Shown here piece by piece: positions 57,133-64,000 of a DNA stretch of 64,000 nucleotides. Both the position numbers and the translations under genes were made by a program. The stretch spans positions 113,909 to 177,908 of the forward strand of contig JAJFVF010000012.1 of assembly GCA_021371935.1 (NCBI GenBank), in the 5' to 3' direction. The number at the start of each line of letters is the position of its first letter. Within the stretch, counting starts at the first letter, position 1. The DNA is from a bacterium (lineage in GTDB: Bacteria; Armatimonadota; UBA5829). The notes below the pieces were generated by a model, which was given only the letters and a program-made list of their open reading frames with translations, was not told the origin of the DNA and did no database searches.

Positions 57133-59241
57133 TTACTCTACTTTGACTGCTTCGCCGTTTGCTCTTGCCTCGTTTGCCCATTGCTTATGCCCAAGCGCAT
57201 CACAAGCTTCAGCAAGATCAAAATAACTCCCGCGTAGTTGTTCCAGAAGATCGAGTTCATCCTGCTTGCTCATCAGCCCTGCATAAATAGCGACATCGAT
57301 CATTTGCTTGTGTGATCTCCAGCGCTCCAGCCTGTCTATTGCCTGAGTATACTCATTTGAAGCAAGAGAATACTTCTTTTCGGCCTGATATTTCCGCCCG
57401 AAATATATATGGGCGCGGGCGAATGTAGTATCGACAAACTCGGGAGTGCCTTTGAGTATCTCATACTCGCTGTCTTCCATCTTCAGCAGTTGCAGAAGAG
57501 TCTTTTCACGCATCTTGACATCGCCGAGCATGCGGTATGCCTCGGAGAGTTGATAGAGCGTGTTCGTGGACTTGGGACTGCATCTAAGCGATTTCTTGAA
57601 ATATTCGACTGCGGCTTTGGGGTTGTCATCGGCAGCCATTATCATTCCGCCGATGTAGTAAGTGGTGCTATCGGTGGGGGCAAGCAATGCGGCTCTATCA
57701 ATCTGCCTTTTTGCAGCAGCCGGATCACCCTCCATTGCCAGGAACTTAGCCATTTCACGGTGATAAACAGGGTTCAGCGGCGATATGAGGCTGGCTGTTT
57801 TGTAATTGCTGAAAACTGTATGAAACGACTGAGACTCATCAAATTGGTCCGGCGCAAAATAACCCGCAAGACCGAACGAACCACTCAGCAAGGCCATAAC
57901 TACGCATACAGCACATATCACGCCTTTTGCCCATCGTTTGGGAGAATCAATTGTCCGAACAGCTCCCGACTGCGCTGCCAACACACCCATCAGAGCCCAG
58001 AACGGCAGAGCAATACCAATTATATACCAGTCGGAATCAGCCAGGTTTCTCACAACAGAACCGGCCAGTGCGCCGTAAATCGCACAATTCATCATCCTCC
58101 ACCCACTGAACGGCACAAAATCGGACCAAGAAGTTTTTTGGGCATGCGCAGAATCTTTTAGTGCGGAATCCACATGCTCGGTCTGATGAATTATAATCCC
58201 CCTGATCGATTGATGGGCGGCGGCAAGAATTACCAGCACAAAAGCGATCATCGCAATTACACCGCTTTCGGATGCAAGCTGCAAGTAGGACTGGTGCGCG
58301 GCTTTTGTCGTCCCGGCGATTGTGTAGCGTGGATATGCGGTCGCATAGACTCCGGGACCGACCCCAAGCAGAGGGTGGTCCTTGATCATTTTGATGGTTG
58401 CTTGCCATGTGCTGACGCGGAATGTGGTCGAGTGCACCTGTGATCCACCCGTCTCAGCCGCAGTAATACGCGATTTTACCGGAGAGGAAAACACAATCAA
58501 AAGTGGTACCAAGAATACGGCTAACACGAATAGTCTGGTAAACTTGGAGCGCCTGAGAGACCTGGTGCCGATTGCAAGCAGAAAGAATATAAGCAAGCCA
58601 CCTACCGCTGAGACTATTCCGAACTTGGTTCCAGTGAGCATAAGCGCTATCGTTTCGATAATAAACGCCAAGCCTATGAAAACCGCCAATATGGGGCGTT
58701 TTATGACCAGATATACACCAAGAGTAAGGGGAAGCACAATGACTATAAACCCAGCGAAATACCCGGGATTTATAAATGAGCCGAACAGCCGCATGTGCTC
58801 TCCCTGGCTCATTAAGGCAGACCAGAAATGCGCTCCTCCGCCCGTTGATATCGCATAATGTCTGATACCAACGGCACATATGCCGAGAGCCGTAACAACC
58901 ACACTGACAACCAGAGCCGCAGCTTTCTTGCTGTCAACGGCAAGTGAAGATGCGAGCATATAGGCACCTAAACAAGTCAGTATCAGCAAGATCTGTCGCA
59001 GACTGGGGTATATTGCTTCAGTGAAAAAAGTGGAAATAAGGACAAGCGCAATGAAGACGATCATCGGAATCAAGCCGGGAACACGCACCCAACTTGTTCG
59101 ATTGCGCATGGATGTCAGGATATATGCGATAATCGCACTAAAGACCAAAATCTCGACAATCGCATAATCGAATTCACCAAATCCGCCGCCGATGACAGGA
59201 GCAAGAATCAGTGCGGCCAATAGCAATGCAGCGCTTAACAT
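57133..59241 (-). CDS. O-antigen ligase-like membrane protein with TPR tail
   Basis: 702 residues from ATG 59241 (AAAGGA upstream; a further ATG at 59259 is also possible). About twelve membrane helices are followed from residue 500 by tetratricopeptide repeats (AKRQIDRAALLAPTDSTTYYIGGMIMAADDNPKAAVEYFKKSLRCSPKSTNTLYQLSEAYRMLGDV). The Wzy_C/RfaL family's periplasmic loop is seen as WQATIKMIKDHPLLGVGPGVYATAYPRY (residues near 290-315) before HQSYLQLASESG. These transfer O-antigen or related glycans from undecaprenyl-pyrophosphate. Fusion to TPR is known in O-antigen polymerase-like proteins of several phyla. Confidence 0.85.
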   Translation of the reverse strand: MLSAALLLAALILAPVIGGGFGEFDYAIVEILVFSAIIAYILTSMRNRTSWVRVPGLIPMIVFIALVLISTFFTEAIYPSLRQILLILTCLGAYMLASSLAVDSKKAAALVVSVVVTALGICAVGIRHYAISTGGGAHFWSALMSQGEHMRLFGSFINPGYFAGFIVIVLPLTLGVYLVIKRPILAVFIGLAFIIETIALMLTGTKFGIVSAVGGLLIFFLLAIGTRSLRRSKFTRLFVLAVFLVPLLIVFSSPVKSRITAAETGGSQVHSTTFRVSTWQATIKMIKDHPLLGVGPGVYATAYPRYTIAGTTKAAHQSYLQLASESGVIAMIAFVLVILAAAHQSIRGIIIHQTEHVDSALKDSAHAQKTSWSDFVPFSGWRMMNCAIYGALAGSVVRNLADSDWYIIGIALPFWALMGVLAAQSGAVRTIDSPKRWAKGVICAVCVVMALLSGSFGLAGYFAPDQFDESQSFHTVFSNYKTASLISPLNPVYHREMAKFLAMEGDPAAAKRQIDRAALLAPTDSTTYYIGGMIMAADDNPKAAVEYFKKSLRCSPKSTNTLYQLSEAYRMLGDVKMREKTLLQLLKMEDSEYEILKGTPEFVDTTFARAHIYFGRKYQAEKKYSLASNEYTQAIDRLERWRSHKQMIDVAIYAGLMSKQDELDLLEQLRGSYFDLAEACDALGHKQWANEARANGEAVKVE

Positions 59242-59385
59242 ATGTGCCGTCCTTTGCATATTGTAGCTACTTTACTAGAATAAGGCTCAATACATTTTAT
59301 GTCAAGAATACGTATAAGGCAATCGTGATGAATGGCTGAACTCAGCGAATTTTCCTATGTTGCAGCAACTTCAACAGAAAACCTA

Positions 59386-59445
59386 TTGACAAGCGCATGC
59401 TATGGCTATAATATACATGTGTGATTTGTATGATTCTACACACAT
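59386..59445 (+). promoter_or_regulatory. Promoter and inverted repeat before the abrB-like gene
   Basis: TTGACA (59386-59391) is followed by TATAAT (59407-59412; spacing 15) or TAATAT (59409-59414; spacing 17). Downstream, ATGTGTG (59417-59423) and CACACAT (59439-59445) are perfectly inverted with a 15-base gap, a possible operator over the transcription start for the AbrB-like protein encoded 20 bases on. The remainder of the 59260-59464 gap shows nothing I can support. Confidence 0.6.
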
Positions 59446-59464
59446 TACATAAAGGAGTGATTTT

Positions 59465-59725
59465 GTGTTAAAAGAAGTCCATTCAGTTGAAGATATCTTT
59501 TATGGCACCGCAACTGTCGGAGATCGCGGCCAGATTGTAATTCCATCAGAAGCACGAAAGGAACTTGATATCAACCCCGGCGACAAATTGTTGGTTGTAA
59601 GACATCTGGCGGCCTATGCACTAGGCATATGCAAGATTGGCGCGATGAGCAAGGTAATCGAGTCGATGCTGGAGGATGTAAAGCAGCTTGAGTCAAAAGC
59701 AGCCTCTGAACATGAAACACTTTGA
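59465..59725 (+). CDS. AbrB/SpoVT-type DNA-binding regulator
   Basis: 86 residues from GTG 59465, with AAAGGAG 8 bases upstream. The swapped-hairpin fold is clear in residues 13-50: FYGTATVGDRGQIVIPSEARKELDINPGDKLLVVRH, the SpoVT_AbrB motif (GQIVIPxxxRxxLxIxxGD). The C-terminal helical tail IESMLEDVKQLESKAASEHETL may dimerise. AbrB-type proteins bind AT-rich sites near promoters. It stands 49 bases before the tolC-like gene on the same strand and thus likely controls the efflux operon, with the inverted repeat at 59417-59445 as its candidate site. Confidence 0.9.
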   Translation: MLKEVHSVEDIFYGTATVGDRGQIVIPSEARKELDINPGDKLLVVRHLAAYALGICKIGAMSKVIESMLEDVKQLESKAASEHETL

Positions 59726-59774
59726 ATGACTCGAACGTCTGTGATGTGATATATAACATCAGGAGGAAAGGGAT

Positions 59775-61178
59775 TTGAAGAAAATCATTGCGGCAATAGC
59801 CGTTCTGGCACTCTGTGCATCGGGTGTATTTGCCCAGGGGCAGGCCAAAACACAGGCTCCCTCTCAAAAACCCGGTGGAATACTGGAAGCGCCCAGCCCA
59901 TCAGAGCTGTCTTGCCCGATAACGATGAACAAGGCGCTGGAACTGGCTTTTCGATATAACCCGAGCATTAAAATTGCCGTGGACCAGATGCAAAAATCCC
60001 AGGGCACAGTGGACGAGGCGAGAGCTTCGTTTAATCCACAGTTCAGCGCCCAGGGTGTGTATGCGAGGCAAAATGAGATAGAATCGAATTTTGGCGGCCA
60101 GTCATTCCTGCTGCAGAGGGCGGATACTCTGGACGGAACTCTTAACGCAGTTCTTCCGCTTGATATCAATAAGAAGCTGGGCTACACCAGAGACATCGCA
60201 AAATATCAGTTCGATATCCAGTATCTGAGCTTACTTACGACATCCGAAGACCTTATTCTAAGCGTCAAAACGGCATATTATGACCTACTGCGCGCATGTG
60301 GTCAGCAAGATGTAGCACAGGCTGCAGTGGATGTGGCTCAGACACGATTGAACAATACCCAGGCGATGTTTGAAGCAGGCACTGTGGCCAAGTTTGATGT
60401 CACAACAGCCCAAACCGATCTCGCAAACCTCAACCAGCAGCTCATACAGGCAAAAAACAGGGTGCTGGTTGCGCAGGCAGCATTGAACCGTGTTATGGGT
60501 GTGGATGTGAATATTCCAACGCAAATTGTCAAGCAAACTCCGACAATTCAAGGAGTGCCGGTCGATGTGCCGGCAGCCATCCAAACAGCTTATCAAAAAC
60601 GACCTGAAGTGCAAGCACAGGAGAAAGTGGTTAAGCTCAACGAAAAAGGCGTCAAGTTGCAGCGCTCATCCTATTATCCAACGCTCACTCTTGCAGCACT
60701 ATATGGATACACATTTGCCACCACCGGCCTGAATACAGCCAATTCCAATTATCAGGGAACACTTACATTGAATATCCCTATTTGGAACGGAGGTATAACC
60801 AGGGCGCGGGTTGAGCAGGCTCAGGCTGATGTCGAAAATTCAAAAGATACTCTGAATCAGATTCAACTCGGCGTATCGCTCGATGTGCGCACTGCTGCTC
60901 TCAGCTTGGAAGAGGCCGCAAAGCGGGTTGCAACCACTCAACAAAATGTCGATCTCGCCGATGAGGCTTTGAGGTTGGCCAATGTGCGTTATAACGCAGG
61001 TATTGCGCTTCTGGTCGAAGTAACCAATGCAGAAAGTCAGCTTACTCAGGCAAACTTTAATAATGTCAATGCTATGTATGATTATGCCACTGCGCAAGCG
61101 CAGCTGCAAAGAGCCACTTCTTGCATACCTGAACTGGCTAATCTTGCTCTGCTTAATCCTGTTAAAACCAAACCATAA
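59775..61178 (+). CDS. TolC-family outer-membrane efflux channel
   Basis: 467 residues from TTG 59775 (AGGAGG upstream). A signal peptide (about 1-20, SGVFA) is followed by the two OEP repeats: MNKALELAFRYNPSIKIAVDQMQKSQGTVDEARASFNPQFSAQGVY and VPAAIQTAYQKRPEVQAQEKVVKLNEKGVKLQRSSYYPTLTLAALYGY, each helical with a beta strand, and long heptad-rich helices (QAAVDVAQTRLNNTQAMFEAGTVAKFDVTTAQTDLANLNQQLIQAKNRVLVAQ; VNLADEALRLANVRYNAGIALLVEVTNAESQLTQANFN-like). It forms the outer-membrane tunnel for the adaptor and pump encoded next. Confidence 0.93.
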   Translation: MKKIIAAIAVLALCASGVFAQGQAKTQAPSQKPGGILEAPSPSELSCPITMNKALELAFRYNPSIKIAVDQMQKSQGTVDEARASFNPQFSAQGVYARQNEIESNFGGQSFLLQRADTLDGTLNAVLPLDINKKLGYTRDIAKYQFDIQYLSLLTTSEDLILSVKTAYYDLLRACGQQDVAQAAVDVAQTRLNNTQAMFEAGTVAKFDVTTAQTDLANLNQQLIQAKNRVLVAQAALNRVMGVDVNIPTQIVKQTPTIQGVPVDVPAAIQTAYQKRPEVQAQEKVVKLNEKGVKLQRSSYYPTLTLAALYGYTFATTGLNTANSNYQGTLTLNIPIWNGGITRARVEQAQADVENSKDTLNQIQLGVSLDVRTAALSLEEAAKRVATTQQNVDLADEALRLANVRYNAGIALLVEVTNAESQLTQANFNNVNAMYDYATAQAQLQRATSCIPELANLALLNPVKTKP

Positions 61179-61223
61179 GTCTCTTATCTTGAAACTCTAA
61201 TATCTAGTCCAGGGGGTCTGGTA

Positions 61224-62681
61224 GTGAAAAAGATAGTAATCGTAATAATAGTTGTTTTGTTGATATTTGGAGGATTGGGTCTGGCAATGAAGATGCGCGC
61301 GCCTAAGACTCCACCACCCACAACTCAGGAGATATGGAACAAAGAAGGCGTTCCGGTAAGTACCGACCAAACTCGCATAGGCAATATGCAGCAGAGCGTG
61401 GAGGTCACCGGAGATATAAACGCTCTTAATCAGGTTGTGCTCTCTGCAAAGATTTCGGGCAGAGTGGCATCCGTATATGCCAGAGAGGGCGACCCTGTGA
61501 CTCCAGGCATGATAATTGCTAAACTGGACCAGGATGACGCGATAAGCAATTTGCAGGCTGCTCAGGCTTCACTGGAATCGGCTATCTCACGTCTATCTCA
61601 GGCAAAAACCAATGCGCGGGTGACAAAAATTCAGACCGACGCAGCTATTGAGCAGGCGCAGGCTTCACTCGACGCGGCAAAAGCCAGATTGGCAGTCGCC
61701 AAGACCCCGCAGCGCTCTCAGGAGAGGATGGTCGCGGAAAACCAGGTGGCCTCCGCTAAGGCAAACCTTGACAACAAAAAAGCCGACTTTGGCCGCTACA
61801 AGCAGCTTCTCGATAAAGGCGCAATATCTCAGGCAGAGTATGATGTGGCTGAGACATCCTATAAAGTCGCTCAGGCAAACTATAAATCTGCTGTCGAGCA
61901 ACTCTCTCTGATCAAGGAGGGAGGCCGCACAGAGGATGTTCAGGCGGCTCAGTCCAATGTAAACGTCGCTCGAGAACAGCTTCGCTCGGCAAAGGCAAAT
62001 GCCTCTCAAAACCTTCTGAGACAGGAGGATATTAAATCCGCTCAGGCAGCAGTGCAACAGGCTAAGGCATCTGTGGCTCTGGCAAAGCAGCAGTTGTCAT
62101 ATACGTATGTCAAGTCACCCATTGCAGGTCAGCTTGCCTCCCGAACCACTGAGCCGGGTCAGGTAGTAAGCGCCGGACAAGCTTTGGCAAGCGTAGTCGA
62201 CCTTTCGTCCCTCTACTTTAAGGGAGATATCTCTGAGAAACAATTCGACAGTGTGCGTAAGGGTCAGAAGGTTGATGTGTCGATTGACGCACTTGCCGGG
62301 AAAGTCATTGCAGGAACATTAATCGATGTCTATCCGTCGGGTTCTACGCTCAGCAGGAACTTCCCTGTGCGCATTCGTATAGACGAGGGGAAAAATGCGC
62401 GCCCGGGAATGTTTGCGCGCGGCCAGATCATAACTGGAATGTCGCGGAATGTGCTCCTGATCCCAAAGGATGCAGTCGATGAAAGAAAAGGCACACGGTC
62501 GGTATTTACTGTTGAGTCGGACAGAAAGGTTAAGCGGCATATTGTCAATGTCATTCACGAGGACTCGACCATGGCGCAAATTCAGACGCCGACCGATATT
62601 AAGGCCGGAGATATAGTGGTTACTTCAGGTCGCCAAAACCTGCAGGATGGCTCAAAGGTCAGGATCGAAGATCGTGACTAA
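61224..62681 (+). CDS. HlyD-family periplasmic adaptor of an RND efflux pump
   Basis: 485 residues from GTG 61224 (AGGGGG upstream). A membrane anchor (2-24) leads into the lipoyl half-motif GDINALNQVVLSAKISGRVASVYAREGDPVTPGMIIAKLD, then a long alpha-hairpin (about 95-290) rich in Ala, Gln and Lys heptads, considerably longer than usual for RND adaptors, and the closing lipoyl half YTYVKSPIAGQLASRTTEPGQVVSAGQALASVVDLSSLYFKGDISEKQF. The beta-barrel domain VRIRIDEGKNARPGMFARGQIITG and a final membrane-proximal domain follow. Between TolC and the RND pump it completes a tripartite system. Substrates cannot be inferred. Confidence 0.92.
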   Translation: MKKIVIVIIVVLLIFGGLGLAMKMRAPKTPPPTTQEIWNKEGVPVSTDQTRIGNMQQSVEVTGDINALNQVVLSAKISGRVASVYAREGDPVTPGMIIAKLDQDDAISNLQAAQASLESAISRLSQAKTNARVTKIQTDAAIEQAQASLDAAKARLAVAKTPQRSQERMVAENQVASAKANLDNKKADFGRYKQLLDKGAISQAEYDVAETSYKVAQANYKSAVEQLSLIKEGGRTEDVQAAQSNVNVAREQLRSAKANASQNLLRQEDIKSAQAAVQQAKASVALAKQQLSYTYVKSPIAGQLASRTTEPGQVVSAGQALASVVDLSSLYFKGDISEKQFDSVRKGQKVDVSIDALAGKVIAGTLIDVYPSGSTLSRNFPVRIRIDEGKNARPGMFARGQIITGMSRNVLLIPKDAVDERKGTRSVFTVESDRKVKRHIVNVIHEDSTMAQIQTPTDIKAGDIVVTSGRQNLQDGSKVRIEDRD

Positions 62682-62705
62682 GTAAATTACGGCCTTGAAC
62701 TTGTA

Positions 62706-62766
62706 TTAGCCCGAATTATTCGCTTACCGCATAATCCGGGTCTCTGTGAGCATTATTGCGGGCTAG
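62706..62766 (+). repeat. Double-hairpin dispersed repeat, copy 4 (second hairpin deleted)
   Basis: TTAGCCCGAATTATTCG-cttac-CGCATAATCCGGG keeps the first hairpin with mismatches, then TCTCTGTGAGCATTATT joins directly to GCGGGCTAG. Against the copy at 14452 exactly the second hairpin (between two short ATT direct repeats) is missing. It sits between the adaptor and the pump gene in the 62682-62904 gap; the rest of that gap shows nothing else clear. Confidence 0.8.
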
Positions 62767-62904
62767 AGATATGTGTTCTGAATACGAAATTCAGACCGAG
62801 ACGTGCAATTTACATTGCGTAAATTGCTTAGCTATATGATGAGTATTTAGCGTTTGGGCGATGCTCGACGCAATGTGTATAGAGTGTATGGAGAAATATT
62901 AAAT

Positions 62905-64000
62905 TATGTGGCTTACCAATGTATCCATACGGCGGCCTATATTTATAACTATGTTCGTGTTGGCATTGATCGTGCTGGGAATTCAGTCTCGGTCGCGCAT
63001 GCCGCAAGAATATAACCCGAAGGTCGACATTCCGTATATTACAATAACTACAATCTACACTGGCGCAGGTCCAAATGAGATCGAAACTCTCGTCACCGAG
63101 CCTGTGGAAAAAGCAGTTACATCAACCGGTAACCTTAAGAATGTCACTTCGACGTCTCAGGACGGTGTCTCAACCGTCATAATGGAATTCGAGATGGGTA
63201 CGGACCTCGAGGCTGCAGCAGCAGATGTAAGAGACAAAGTCTCAGCGATCAGAAGCAACCTGCCGGACGACGCCGATGATCCAAAAGTCGTCAAACTGGA
63301 CATCTCTTCAAGCCCTGTCATGATTATTGGACTTGAAGGCAATCTCCCATCAAAAGAGATGCGTATTTTAGCCGATGATGTCATTGCAGACAAGCTGGCC
63401 AAGGTGGGCGGCGTAGCGTCTGTCAACGTTTTTGGTGGCGATGAACGCGAAATCTCAGTGGCAGTAAATAAAGACCGTCTGGACGCATACGGCATCGGCA
63501 TAGGTAAAATTGTCGAAGCACTCAAGGCCTCCAACCTCAACGTACCTGCCGGGTCAATCAAGGAAGGACCAAGAGACTACTCAGTCAGAACGGTCGGTGA
63601 ATACAAGAGCGCCAAGGAGATTGAGAATACGCGAATCTATGTGGCGGCTTCAGGCTCAAACCCGGCGATGACTATCCGAGTGGGAGATATCGCAGAAGTT
63701 AAAGATACTGTCGCCGAAGCAGAGAGAGTGATTAGACTTAACGGCAAGCCTACAGTCATCTTTGCAATCCAGAAACAGTCTGATGCGAACACGGTCGATG
63801 TTGCCGACGGCATAAAGAAAGAACTTGCAGAGCTTCAGCCGCAATTGCCTTCGGGGGTTCATCCGGTCATAGCTATAGACCAGTCAACATTCGTTAAAGA
63901 CGCTCTTCACGATGTAAATAAGAGCCTTATGGAAGGCATTTTGCTGGTTGTTGTAATAGTCTTCCTGTTCTTGCACACGGCAAGGGCGACATTCATTGTG
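62905..64000 (+). CDS. RND-family efflux permease, partial (C-terminus outside window)
   Basis: The frame opens at ATG 62905 (GGAGA 11 bases upstream) and runs to the window end: the first 365 residues. It begins MWLTNVSIRRPIFITMFVLALIVLGI (first helix), then PQEYNPKVDIPYITITTIYTGAGPNEIETLVTEPVEKAVTSTGNLKNVTSTSQDG, the porter-domain start of hydrophobe/amphiphile-type AcrB/MdtB pumps. MILLAV-like IYGDEREISVAVN blocks continue; the start of the second helix is LMEGILLVVVIVFLFLH. A proton-driven pump that takes drugs or lipids from the periplasm or outer leaflet. It completes the tripartite operon; only the substrate-binding N-half can be read here. Confidence 0.93.

Noticed and set aside
1..64000. 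CRISPR array, prophage or integron in the window
   Set aside because: No evenly spaced identical repeats, no integrase, recombinase, cas or phage structural gene was seen; the dispersed repeats are far apart and differ.

Overview
The window looks like an ordinary chromosomal stretch of a free-living diderm bacterium with moderate GC. Outer-membrane genes are present: a TolC-type channel, a complete adaptor plus RND pump, an O-antigen-ligase-like protein, two likely beta-barrel proteins and a sigma-E/RseB-type envelope-stress operon. The mixture of class 1B PyrD/PyrK, a Cys-rich S18, many LacI and Gfo/Idh/MocA genes, large secreted-sugar hydrolases and a PEP-CTERM-like anchor would fit Armatimonadota or a neighbouring phylum. 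That placement is an inference from gene style, not from a marker-gene tree. I see no phage, no integrase, no transposase and no CRISPR array.

Layout. 1-3.9 kb: lipid phosphatase plus glycosyltransferase, YihY, and a secreted protein of unknown role. 4-5.6 kb: phosphonate-type binding protein (phnD) facing a cupredoxin-like lipoprotein. 5.7-9.3 kb: sigma-E-like factor, anti-sigma factor and RseB in an ATGA-coupled operon with a good autoregulatory promoter, then an orphan anti-sigma-like gene. 9.3-16.5 kb: a large repeat-containing surface protein, a sugar isomerase-like protein, a YedF-like protein, a LacI regulator, and a DehI-like dehalogenase bracketed by a double-hairpin repeat. 16.5-20.4 kb: GH78 rhamnosidase and an exported acetolactate decarboxylase. 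20.5-28.1 kb: a tight operon sppA-polA-pyrK-pyrD-flavoprotein-B12/radical-SAM. 28.1-31.1 kb: tRNA-Leu(CAA), phnC, an unusual fused phnE, and a second cupredoxin-like lipoprotein. 31-40.5 kb: Gfo oxidoreductase, giant glycosidase, adenosylhomocysteinase, PEP-CTERM-like protein, acyl-CoA synthetase, secreted esterase. 40.5-45.4 kb: nucleotide-sugar enzymes, then rpsF-ssb-rpsR. 45.4-51 kb: a LacI-headed catabolic operon (two Gfo oxidoreductases, an enolase-superfamily enzyme, a nitrilase fused to a carbohydrate-binding-like domain). 51-59.3 kb: RsbW-like kinase, flippase-like membrane protein, Cys-rich secreted protein, an aldolase/NagA operon holding two small related unknown genes, a degenerate PlsY-like protein and an O-antigen-ligase/TPR protein. 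59.4 kb to the end: AbrB-like regulator, TolC, HlyD and an RND pump cut by the window edge.

The most notable things are: (a) a double-hairpin dispersed repeat in four copies, two of which supply or touch the stop codon of the gene before them; (b) a heptanucleotide-periodic repeat family that also lies inside pyrK; (c) a split phosphonate-type transporter whose two halves each face a paralogous lipoprotein, with a permease carrying an Ig-like domain; (d) two compact sugar-acid or amino-sugar operons with unassigned members; (e) a predicted sigma-E-type promoter and tandem palindromic LacI operators. All functional assignments come from motifs and family knowledge read by eye; no database search was run.
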